Under the pieces are notes generated by a model. It searched no databases. It saw only the letters and a program-made list of their open reading frames with translations, and had not been told where the DNA came from. Made by a program: the position numbers and the translations under genes. A stretch of DNA of 5,630 nt from Microscillaceae bacterium (GTDB lineage Bacteria; Bacteroidota; Bacteroidia; Cytophagales; Microscillaceae): positions 1-5,630 of the forward strand of contig DMHB01000269.1 of assembly GCA_003449595.1 (NCBI GenBank). Direction: 5' to 3'. Positions 1 to 5,630 of this stretch are shown here, piece by piece. How positions within the stretch are numbered: position 1 is the first letter of the stretch; every line of letters starts with the position of its first letter.

Positions 1-1027
1 CTAACAAAATACGCCGTTGCACTTCTTTTCCGAAGCCTTCGCTACGGGTGCTTTTATATAACTCGACAAGGTCGTTATAAGTTTGACTACGAAAACCATA
101 CCGAACTCCGTCGTAGCGCGCCAAATTTGCACTGGCTTCGGCGGTGGTCAGCAGGTAATAGGTCGGCAAAATATAGTCTAACAGCGGAAAATCGACCTCT
201 TCTACTGTATGCCCTTGCTCGGTAAGCCATTTTATTTTTGCTTGAATCGCTTGGCGGATGGCGGGAGCAAGTGCATCGTTTTCAAGCGTAGGCCGCAGAC
301 AAGCAATGCGGGTGGGTTTGTCAAAATACAGGTTTTGCGCGTAAGCAGGCACCGGACGTTCAGAAACTGTTCCATCATAGCCATCAGCACCGGCAATCAC
401 TTCTAATACTTGGGCGAGGTGTTGTACTTGGTTCGCCAATATCCCCACACAATCAAACGAAGAAGCATAAGCCACCAAACCGTGGCGCGAAATGCGCGAA
501 TAAGTGGGTTTTAGGCCATACACGCCGCAAAAAGCGGCAGGCTGCCTGACCGAGCCACCCGTGTCGGAGCCAATCGAAACATCGCACAAACCGGCTTGCA
601 CGGCTACTGCCGAACCACCCGATGAACCGCCTGGCACGCGTGTCGGGTCGATGGCTTGGCGCACCGGGCCAAAAGCTGAATTTTCATTCGATGAACCCAT
701 CCCAAACTCATCGCAGTTTTGCCTGCCGATGATGATGGCATCTTCGGCCAGCAGACGTGCTACGACTGTGGCGTTGAATTGCGCCGTAAAATTTTCTAAG
801 ATACGCGATCCTGCGCTTAGGCGATGGTTTTCGTGGCTGATTACGTCTTTTAGCCCTACTACCAAGCCTGCCAATCGGCCTGCTGTACCGGCGGCTATTT
901 TTTGATCGATGTGTGCTGCACGCGCCAAGGCTTCTTCGGCATATACCTCTACAAAAGCATTTAGGTGTTGCTGTGCCTCAATCTCCGATAGAAATTGGGC
1001 TACTCTCGACTGGCAGTGTTGGTGCAT
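1..1027 (-). CDS. gatA: Asp-tRNA(Asn)/Glu-tRNA(Gln) amidotransferase subunit A, 3' end cut off
   Basis: Partial gene: 342 codons read from the ATG at 1027 to the window edge, against roughly 485 residues in the family, so about the last quarter is missing. GatA is the amidase subunit of cytoplasmic GatCAB. It releases ammonia from glutamine so that misacylated Glu-tRNA(Gln) or Asp-tRNA(Asn) can be amidated. The amidase-signature Ser-cisSer-Lys triad is visible: Lys60 (GLKDV), Ser135 in PGGSSGGSA and Ser159 in SDTGGS. The spacings (75 and 24 residues) equal those recalled for S. aureus GatA Lys79/Ser154/Ser178. GatA-specific stretches MGSSNENSAFGP (110-121) and EASANLARYDGVRYGFR, and the closing QRRILL, separate it from generic amidases. 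An in-frame TAA at 1037-1039 leaves this ATG as the furthest upstream start, so the N terminus is about 19 residues shorter than the S. aureus protein. It lies 36 nt downstream of tatA. No Shine-Dalgarno motif is present. Confidence 0.95.
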   Translation of the reverse strand, partial: MHQHCQSRVAQFLSEIEAQQHLNAFVEVYAEEALARAAHIDQKIAAGTAGRLAGLVVGLKDVISHENHRLSAGSRILENFTAQFNATVVARLLAEDAIIIGRQNCDEFGMGSSNENSAFGPVRQAIDPTRVPGGSSGGSAVAVQAGLCDVSIGSDTGGSVRQPAAFCGVYGLKPTYSRISRHGLVAYASSFDCVGILANQVQHLAQVLEVIAGADGYDGTVSERPVPAYAQNLYFDKPTRIACLRPTLENDALAPAIRQAIQAKIKWLTEQGHTVEEVDFPLLDYILPTYYLLTTAEASANLARYDGVRYGFRSQTYNDLVELYKSTRSEGFGKEVQRRILL

Positions 1028-1044
1028 AAGGAGGCGTTATTGGC

Positions 1045-1078
1045 AAATAAAAAGCCCTTAGATTTACTCTTTGGGCTT
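1045..1078 (-). terminator. Terminator-like hairpin overlapping the tatA stop codon
   Basis: Read on the minus strand, AAGCCC (1078-1073) pairs perfectly with GGGCTT (1057-1052). A three-pair inner helix AGA/TCT extends it across a symmetric AA/AA internal loop. The 3' arm runs straight into a T-rich tract (1053-1045, five T, one A, three T). The tatA TAA (1066-1064) lies in the loop region. The tract ends only 17 nt before the gatA ATG. The form fits an intrinsic terminator or attenuator, but the six-pair main stem is short, so read-through into gatA is likely. Confidence 0.4.
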
Positions 1079-1294
1079 GTTCAATTGTTTGGGGTCTTCA
1101 TCGCGCAGACCTTCTTCTAAGTTTTTATGTACTTCTCGGGTAGCATCTTTGAACTCTCGCATACCTCTGCCTAAGCCGCGAGCCAGTTCTGGTATTTTCT
1201 TAGCGCCAAAAAATAGTAGGATGATGAAGAGAATGAAAAGGATTTCTGTAGGCCCTAAGTTACCTAAAAATAACAAAATGGTATTGAAATTCAT
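1064..1294 (-). CDS. tatA: Twin-arginine translocase subunit TatA/TatE family
   Basis: A 76-residue protein of normal TatA size. TatA oligomerises in the inner membrane and forms the conduit through which the Tat system exports folded proteins carrying a twin-arginine signal. The family layout is complete: a short N terminus, then GPTE with an acidic residue at the membrane entry, a single membrane helix (about residues 14-28, ILFILFIILLFFG), the hinge FGAKKIPELARGLGRG with its conserved FG, Lys-Pro and Gly positions, an amphipathic helix, and a charged tail rich in Lys, Glu and Asp. An in-frame TTG at 1333 would add 13 residues, but the added part is unlike TatA and starts beside a promoter-like element, so the ATG at 1294 is preferred. 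TatB-like function cannot be excluded, but the length and FGAKKIPE core fit TatA. No tatC is in the window. gatA follows 36 nt downstream, with a hairpin over the tatA stop codon. Confidence 0.93.
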   Translation of the reverse strand: MNFNTILLFLGNLGPTEILFILFIILLFFGAKKIPELARGLGRGMREFKDATREVHKNLEEGLRDEDPKQLNKPKE

Positions 1295-1335
1295 AATGTT
1301 GTTGTAATAATAGAGAAAGGGGTATAAAGACAATA

Positions 1336-1343
1336 CAAATATA
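1336..1343 (-). promoter_or_regulatory. Bacteroidota-type -7 element ahead of tatA
   Basis: The minus strand reads TATATTTG, an exact match to the TAnnTTTG -7 consensus of Bacteroidota primary sigma factors. It lies 41 nt before the tatA ATG, which would give a leader of about 35 nt. An upstream TTTGAC (1371-1366) could serve as the -33 TTTG element, but the 24-nt spacing is slightly longer than usual. It sits downstream of the hydrolase terminator-like hairpin, where a tatA-gatA promoter would be expected. Confidence 0.45.
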
Positions 1344-1411
1344 CGGCAATTTTGTTGGGTATTGGGTCAAATTATACAAATCTTTTCTCAGACTGCTATG
1401 GCCTAAATGCT

Positions 1412-1446
1412 AAAAACCTATTGGCATTTGTTTGGATACCAACAGG
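1412..1446 (-). terminator. Intrinsic terminator after the hydrolase gene
   Basis: On the minus strand CCTGTTGG (1446-1439) pairs with CCAATAGG (1424-1417) in eight consecutive pairs, one of them a G-U wobble, around a 14-nt loop. Five T follow at once (1416-1412). It starts 30 nt after the hydrolase stop codon and ends about 70 nt before the tatA promoter-like element. Position, strand and T tract all fit a Rho-independent terminator. On the plus strand the wobble becomes an A-C mismatch and no T tract follows, so it is directional. Confidence 0.55.
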
Positions 1447-1476
1447 TCGTTTTAAATGACTAAAGCTATCTGGTGC

Positions 1477-2256
1477 TTAGCGCTGATAGACGCCCCAATC
1501 TTTGAAATTTTTCGATAATTCACTGTTTTTAAAAGGCTGCCAATGGTCTTCGGGTTGGCTCAGTCGGTCGGCAAGGCAGGCCAAAACCATTGGGTTGTGC
1601 CCCAAGCCAACGTGGCTACCCAGCACTTCTATATTTTCGTTTTGGTGGCCGTCGGTTTCATCTTTGCAAAATTCCCAAGAAACTACGCCATCGCTTTTGC
1701 TATAAATGGCAGTGGTTGGCACACTGGGCACTTGTCCTTGCAAGCGTTCCAATAATTCGGGGTCTAAATCAGCTACTTTTTTATTATGGATAAGCTCAAA
1801 AATAAAGCTGGCGTAGTGTTGTGTGGTCAAGTTCCCGAAAGGGGAACCAAGCGTAATCACTTGTCTGATTTTATCGGGCATTTGCCGCGCCATATCGCGG
1901 GCGAAAACTCCTCCCAGACTCCAGCCAATAAGACTTACTTTTTGTTTGTGTTGTTGGTATAAGCGCAAAATTTGCTTGTGCAAGATGGGTTCTATGCGGT
2001 CGTAGTTACCTAAGTTGTTTCCCTGAAACCAGCCATAAGCTGCGTAGCCCTGTTCTTTTAGAAAATTGCGCATAATGGCCGTCGAATAATCGTTGGCCAT
2101 AAATCCTGGCAATACAATGACCGGATGTCCGTCGCCTTTGGGCAGGGTTTGTAGCATAGGACGCAATAAAGCATAGGCGGCTAAGGATAAAACGGCTCTG
2201 CCCGGCTCTAACAAAAGCATCAGAGGCGAGGGGCGTTGGGCTTGTTGTTTGTTCAT
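1477..2256 (-). CDS. Lipase/esterase-like alpha/beta hydrolase
   Basis: A complete 259-residue protein with an alpha/beta-hydrolase fold. The order of elements is: strand and oxyanion region HPVIVLPGFMAND (44-56); nucleophile elbow GWSLGG (111-116) with Ser113; TLGSPFG (135-141); acid loop YSKSDGVV (185-192) with Asp189; and GSHVGLGHNP (213-222), where His215 is the best candidate for the catalytic His, with His220 as an alternative. The GF/GWSLGG/LGSPF arrangement resembles lipase and PGAP1-like hydrolases, so an ester or lipid substrate is plausible, but the actual substrate is unknown. There is no cleavable signal peptide. A hydrophobic stretch around 18-38 (EPGRAVLSLAAYALLRPML) may associate with membrane or pack against the core. 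The ATG start at 2256 lacks a Shine-Dalgarno motif. The gene is flanked on both sides by terminator-like hairpins, and I could not find a clear promoter of its own. Confidence 0.85.
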   Translation of the reverse strand: MNKQQAQRPSPLMLLLEPGRAVLSLAAYALLRPMLQTLPKGDGHPVIVLPGFMANDYSTAIMRNFLKEQGYAAYGWFQGNNLGNYDRIEPILHKQILRLYQQHKQKVSLIGWSLGGVFARDMARQMPDKIRQVITLGSPFGNLTTQHYASFIFELIHNKKVADLDPELLERLQGQVPSVPTTAIYSKSDGVVSWEFCKDETDGHQNENIEVLGSHVGLGHNPMVLACLADRLSQPEDHWQPFKNSELSKNFKDWGVYQR

Positions 2257-2279
2257 CTTGAAAATAATAGGATTTAGTT

Positions 2280-2314
2280 AAAAAATGCCTTATTCAGTTT
2301 CCCTCAATAGGGCA
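2280..2314 (-). terminator. Intrinsic terminator after the symporter gene
   Basis: On the minus strand TGCCCTATT (2314-2306) pairs with AATAAGGCA (2294-2286), eight of nine positions with one C-A mismatch, around an 11-nt loop. Six T follow immediately (2285-2280). It lies 20 nt beyond the symporter stop, where the ABC-symporter transcript would end. Only 23 nt separate the T tract from the hydrolase ATG at 2256. The mismatch makes it weaker than an ideal terminator. Confidence 0.5.
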
Positions 2315-2334
2315 GGTATGGACTTTATAACCTT

Positions 2335-3711
2335 TCAAACGGAGGGTTGTTTGGTTTGTTGAATAGCTTGCAACATTTGGGCGTGGTTTTGATAGTTGAT
2401 GGGATAAAAGTAAATGAAAAGTATGCCAGCGACAGCACCCAAACTGGAAACCACTGTAAGAATAAACCGGATGCCCGCCAAGGCATCGGGGGTTTGGCTG
2501 ATGATTTGCCCTTCTTGAGGCGACTGATAGCCAAAAGCGGAAAGAAGCAATCCTAAAATACCTACACCTACGCCCAGCGCCACTTTTTGCGCAAAACTAT
2601 ATAGGCCGAAAATCACGCCTTCGGCACGAATGCCCGTTTTCCACTCGCCAAACTCGACTGTGTCGGGCAGCATAGCCCACCCGCTGAAGGCAAAACTGCC
2701 AAAACCAAAGCCAAACAAAACCAAGGTGAGAAAAATAAGACTTAGCTGGGTCTTGTCAAACATTGCCAGCAAGGCCGAAGCCAAGATAATACAAAGCCCG
2801 CCTGCTATCAAAGTATTGCGCTTGTCTATGTACTTGGCGATGGCTACCCAGATGGGCACCGCAAAAACTGTTGTGCCAAGGGTGGTCAGCAAAGCCAATG
2901 ATTCTATTTTTTTAGGTTGCGATAGATTGTATTCAAAATAGTATTGAATGACTTTTAAAAACATCGTGAGGGTAGCCGAAAAACAAATTACACCACCACA
3001 TAAAAGCATAAAAGGGGTATTTTGGCGGATCATTTGCATTGTGGCAGATAAGGAGAATCCTTGCAGTTGGTCGGTTGACGTGGCGTTTTTTTCTCTTACT
3101 ACTCCAAAGCAGGCAAGAAAAAGTAAAAAAGCAACTAAGCCATAACCTGAGGCGATGGTGAGGTAACCTTCGCTGGGTTGAGCAAATTTTTCGACCAAGG
3201 GTTTGGTTAGCGCCGCCACCGTTAGCCCGCCCAAGGTGGCAAAAATCATTCTGAAACCTGCCACGCTGGCGCGCTCTTGCGAGTCGGAGGTCAACTCGGC
3301 GCTAAGGGCTGTATAGGGCATCGAAATAACTGTATAGGCAGTAGTAAAGCCAACGTGGGTAACCAGTGCAAACCAAAACTTGGTGCTATTACCGCCATCG
3401 ATGTTGTAAAAGCAACTTATAAAAACCAAACAAACGGGCAGGCTTCCCCAAAGTAGATAAGGACGGTATTTTCCCCAGCGACTGCGCGTCTTGTTGGCCC
3501 AATAGCCCATCATTGGGTCGGTGATGCCGTCCCAGACCCGCGCTACCAAAAAGATGAACCCGGCTTGTAAGGGCGAAAGCCCCATAACATTGGTGTAGTA
3601 ATAAAACAAAAACAACCCCACGCCTTGAAACATCAGGTTGAAAGCATAATCGCCGATGCCATAACCAAATTTTTGGCCGAAAGTGAGGCGTTGGGTAGTG
3701 GGTGTGTTCAT
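2335..3711 (-). CDS. GPH/MelB-family sugar:cation symporter (MFS)
   Basis: A complete 458-residue polytopic membrane protein of the glycoside-pentoside-hexuronide:cation symporter family, with about 12 predicted helices. These carriers import a sugar or glycoside together with Na+ or H+. Family marks are GYGIGDYAFN (16-25), the helix-2/loop block ARVWDGITDPMMGYWANKTRSRWGKYRP (57-84), and the late motif LPDTVEFGEWKTGIRAEG (348-365) followed by FAQK (Lys376). Asp61 and Asp65 align with the MelB cation-site residues Asp55 and Asp59, and Lys376 with Lys377. The position of MelB Asp124 is Ser130 here (ISMPY), so cation preference may differ. The substrate cannot be told from sequence, and no glycosidase gene is beside it to hint at one. 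It begins 9 nt after the ABC transporter stop, so the two are probably co-transcribed. A terminator-like hairpin lies 20 nt after its own stop. The start is ATG without a Shine-Dalgarno motif. Confidence 0.9.
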   Translation of the reverse strand: MNTPTTQRLTFGQKFGYGIGDYAFNLMFQGVGLFLFYYYTNVMGLSPLQAGFIFLVARVWDGITDPMMGYWANKTRSRWGKYRPYLLWGSLPVCLVFISCFYNIDGGNSTKFWFALVTHVGFTTAYTVISMPYTALSAELTSDSQERASVAGFRMIFATLGGLTVAALTKPLVEKFAQPSEGYLTIASGYGLVAFLLFLACFGVVREKNATSTDQLQGFSLSATMQMIRQNTPFMLLCGGVICFSATLTMFLKVIQYYFEYNLSQPKKIESLALLTTLGTTVFAVPIWVAIAKYIDKRNTLIAGGLCIILASALLAMFDKTQLSLIFLTLVLFGFGFGSFAFSGWAMLPDTVEFGEWKTGIRAEGVIFGLYSFAQKVALGVGVGILGLLLSAFGYQSPQEGQIISQTPDALAGIRFILTVVSSLGAVAGILFIYFYPINYQNHAQMLQAIQQTKQPSV

Positions 3712-3720
3712 AAAAAACGG

Positions 3721-5556
3721 CTAAGAAAGCGATGAAGAGGGCTGTTGTTGCTCTATTTCAAATTGCAATTTTACCAAATGGCGATAAATACCTTTTTCGA
3801 GCGTGTTCAGTTGTTCGTGTGTACCCGATTCGACCACGCGGCCTTTGTCTAACACATAAATCAGATCGGCTTTGCGGACGGTGGCCAAACGGTGGGCAAT
3901 GATGAGCGTGGTGCGGTGCAGCATAAGTTGGTCGAGGGCTTCTTGTACCAATCGCTCCGATTCGGCATCCAACGAGCTGGTGGCTTCGTCTAAAATCAAA
4001 ATGGCAGGGTTTTTCAACAAGGCACGCGCTATGGCGATGCGTTGTTTTTGCCCTCCCGAAAGTTTTACGCCCCGCTCACCCACCAAGGTTTGCAGTCCTT
4101 CGGGGAAGGTTTCGATAAATTGCCAAGCATTGGCTTGGCGGGCGGCCTTTTCGATTTCGGCGGCTGATGCCTGTGGGTTGCCATAAGCAATGTTTTCTTG
4201 GATACTGCCTCCAAACAATAGTACTTCTTGCGGTACAATGCCAATTTGCTTGCGCAAATAAGAAAGGTCGTAATGGGCTAAAGGTTGACCATCTATGCTG
4301 ATTTGCCCTTTTTCGGGTGCATAAAAGCGGCTTAACAGTTGGACAACCGTAGATTTGCCGGCACCACTATGGCCTACCAAGGCTACTTTTTGGCCTGCCT
4401 CAATCGACAAATTTACTGCGTGGAGCACTTCCATATCGGGGCGGGTAGGGTAGGTAAAATGCACTTGCTCAAACTGTATTTTGCCTTTTACCGGAGGTGC
4501 TTCGTTTGGCTGTGGAGCGAGGGAAGACAATTCTGGGGTTTCATCTAAGATTTCCAAAATTCTGTCTGAGGCACCTACGGTGCGTTGCAATTGGGCATAC
4601 ATTTCGCCTAAGCCACCCACAGCCCCACCTATGAAAGCAGTATAAATGATAAAAGAAGTCAGATCGCCTACGGTGATTTCGCCGGCGGCTACCAATTGCA
4701 CGCCATACCAAAGCACCAAAATAATGGCACCAAACAACCCAAAAATTATAAATGAGGCAAATACGCCCCGCAACTTGGCGGCCTGTAGTGCATAACGGAA
4801 CACGGTTTGCAGCCCTGTTCCGTAACGTGCTATTTCGTAGCGCTCGTTAGTGAATGATTTCACCGCTTGGATAGATTGCAAAGTTTCTTCGACCATCACA
4901 TTGGTTTCGGCCAACACATCTTGGGTTTTTTTAGATACTTTGCGGATGTGCCTTCCTATGAAAATGGCCACTATAATCAGCACCGGAAAAGTAGAAAGCA
5001 TCAAAGCCGTCAGCTTGGCCGAGGTAACCAACAACAAAGCAATTCCAATGATCAAGGTGGCGATTTGCCTAAAAAATTCGGCCAAAGTAAAGGAAAGGAC
5101 ATCTTGCAACTGGGTGATGTCTGCCGTAAGGCGGCTAATCAGTTCGCCAACGCGCTTTTTTTCAAAAAAAGGCAGGGGCAGGGTGATGATGTGGCTATAC
5201 AAAGCCAGCCGGATGTCTTGCATGGCTTTTTCGCTGACGCGCACAAATAGCAAAATCCTGAAAAAGGAAAAGAAAGCCTGTACCAGCAAAACAACTAAGA
5301 GTATCAGGCTGACTTGGTTAATGCTCCACGTTTCGCCTGTTTTTTGGGTGGCAGAATCGAGCAATTTGCCGGCCAAATAAGGAAACGACAAAGCAGTAAG
5401 TGTTGAAAAAAGCAAGAAAAGCATGCCCACCCCAAAGGTGAACCGATAAGGAAGTATAAACCGGAAAATACGGAGCGCCTTGGCTAAATCTTTTCGGGCT
5501 ATTTTTTTGGGAGGGTTGGTATCGTTATCGTCAGTAGAACCAAAACGTTTGGCCAT
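3721..5556 (-). CDS. ABCB/MsbA-type ABC half-transporter (membrane domain fused to ATPase)
   Basis: A complete 611-residue exporter half-molecule, expected to work as a homodimer in the inner membrane, moving lipids, drugs or other amphipathic substrates outward at the cost of ATP. The N-terminal type-1 exporter membrane domain has six helices (roughly 34-57, 81-104, 155-177, 182-202, 267-290 and 299-315). The ATPase domain is intact: A-loop Tyr369 (FTYPTRPD), Walker A GHSGAGKST (395-403, Lys401), Q-loop Gln443 (VPQE), signature LSGGQ (499-503), Walker B ILILDE (519-524, catalytic Glu524), D-loop SLD and switch His555 (IAHRL). The substrate is not deducible. MsbA-like lipid flipping and multidrug export are both possible, so no gene symbol is given. 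The reading frame extends to a TTG at 5565, but the ATG at 5556 (MAKRFGS) is preferred because it is the only ATG there and adds no non-conserved residues. The symporter gene follows after 9 nt. Confidence 0.94.
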   Translation of the reverse strand: MAKRFGSTDDNDTNPPKKIARKDLAKALRIFRFILPYRFTFGVGMLFLLFSTLTALSFPYLAGKLLDSATQKTGETWSINQVSLILLVVLLVQAFFSFFRILLFVRVSEKAMQDIRLALYSHIITLPLPFFEKKRVGELISRLTADITQLQDVLSFTLAEFFRQIATLIIGIALLLVTSAKLTALMLSTFPVLIIVAIFIGRHIRKVSKKTQDVLAETNVMVEETLQSIQAVKSFTNERYEIARYGTGLQTVFRYALQAAKLRGVFASFIIFGLFGAIILVLWYGVQLVAAGEITVGDLTSFIIYTAFIGGAVGGLGEMYAQLQRTVGASDRILEILDETPELSSLAPQPNEAPPVKGKIQFEQVHFTYPTRPDMEVLHAVNLSIEAGQKVALVGHSGAGKSTVVQLLSRFYAPEKGQISIDGQPLAHYDLSYLRKQIGIVPQEVLLFGGSIQENIAYGNPQASAAEIEKAARQANAWQFIETFPEGLQTLVGERGVKLSGGQKQRIAIARALLKNPAILILDEATSSLDAESERLVQEALDQLMLHRTTLIIAHRLATVRKADLIYVLDKGRVVESGTHEQLNTLEKGIYRHLVKLQFEIEQQQPSSSLS

Positions 5557-5605
5557 GTCATTCAAAAGTTGGATATACCGTTACAACCAACAGGTTGGCC
5601 GGTGT
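5557..5605. other. Short upstream region of the ABC transporter
   Basis: These 49 nt are all the genomic sequence left between the ABC transporter start and the adapter. They contain a small inverted repeat, CCAAC-AG-GTTGG (5587-5598), with no T tract after it on either strand. No convincing promoter is visible. The true promoter or an upstream gene probably lies beyond the contig end. Confidence 0.5.
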
Positions 5606-5630
5606 AGATCGGAAGAGCACACGTCTGAAC
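5606..5630 (+). other. Illumina TruSeq adapter remnant (sequencing artefact)
   Basis: The final 25 bases begin AGATCGGAAGAGC, continue ACACGTCTGAAC and run to the window end. This is the beginning of the standard Illumina TruSeq read-1 3' adapter, recognised from memory of that sequence. It is untrimmed library sequence joined to the contig end, not part of the organism's genome. It should be masked, and nothing should be inferred from it about the region upstream of the ABC transporter. Confidence 0.98.

Larger units (their letters stand above)
1295..1476. other. Intergenic region between hydrolase and tatA
   Basis: This is the longest non-coding stretch in the window, about 180 nt and AT-rich. 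It holds the hydrolase terminator-like hairpin and the tatA -7 element described separately. The last 40 nt before tatA form a pyrimidine-rich then A-rich leader without a Shine-Dalgarno motif. No small gene or structured RNA was recognised in it. Confidence 0.7.

Noticed and set aside
504..905. Plus-strand open frame of 133 codons antisense to gatA
   Set aside because: It overlaps the strongly conserved catalytic part of gatA. Its length is explained by the conserved codon pattern of the real gene.
1295..1333. Extended TatA starting at the TTG at 1333
   Set aside because: The added residues are tyrosine-rich and unlike TatA N termini, and this start would fall almost on the predicted transcription start.
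4850..5380. Plus-strand open frames antisense to the ABC transporter, including one of 176 codons
   Set aside because: They lie wholly inside a well-supported gene on the opposite strand, resemble no protein family I know, and have the irregular composition of antisense shadows.
5563..5570. AACTTTTG on the minus strand as a possible -7 element for the ABC transporter
   Set aside because: The first consensus T is missing, the spacing to any upstream TTG is poor, and it would imply a nearly leaderless transcript at the ATG.
5587..5598. Inverted repeat CCAAC-AG-GTTGG near the contig end, sharing CCAACAGGT with the terminator arm at 1439-1447
   Set aside because: A five-pair stem with a 2-nt spacer and no T tract is weak, and a shared 9-mer in a 5.6-kb window can occur by chance.
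1..5630. A new defence, mobile or biosynthetic system
   Set aside because: All five genes belong to recognisable, widespread families, and no repeats, integrase, transposase, toxin-antitoxin pair or unknown conserved gene was seen.

Overview
The window looks like a contig end from a member of the Bacteroidota, probably of the Cytophagia/Saprospiria type. This placement is inferred from three things: the protein style, the absence of a recognisable Shine-Dalgarno motif ahead of any of the five genes, and a TAnnTTTG-type promoter -7 element ahead of tatA. I cannot assign a genus. The last 25 bases (5606-5630) are not biological. They match the start of the Illumina TruSeq read-1 adapter, so the right edge is an untrimmed library artefact.

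All five genes lie on the minus strand, so transcription runs from right to left. From the right they are: an ABCB/MsbA-type half-transporter with fused membrane and ATPase domains (3721-5556); a GPH/MelB-type sugar:cation symporter (2335-3711), 9 nt downstream and so probably co-transcribed; a terminator-like hairpin (2280-2314); a lipase-like alpha/beta hydrolase (1477-2256); a second terminator-like hairpin (1412-1446); a Bacteroidota-type promoter (about 1336-1343); tatA (1064-1294); a third hairpin overlapping the tatA stop codon (1045-1078); and gatA, the amidase subunit of the tRNA-dependent amidotransferase, which runs off the left edge (1-1027).

The genes form two or three small housekeeping or transport units, not one pathway. 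ABC-MFS is a two-gene transport unit. The hydrolase sits alone between two terminator-like hairpins. tatA-gatA is a short unit joining a protein-export component to a tRNA-charging enzyme. No gap between genes exceeds about 180 bases. I saw no RNA genes, CRISPR arrays, insertion sequences or mobile elements, and no sign of a new defence or metabolic system. The points worth a second look are the adapter, the hairpin inside the tatA-gatA junction, the shortened GatA N terminus, the Asp-to-Ser change in the symporter and the unclear promoter of the hydrolase.
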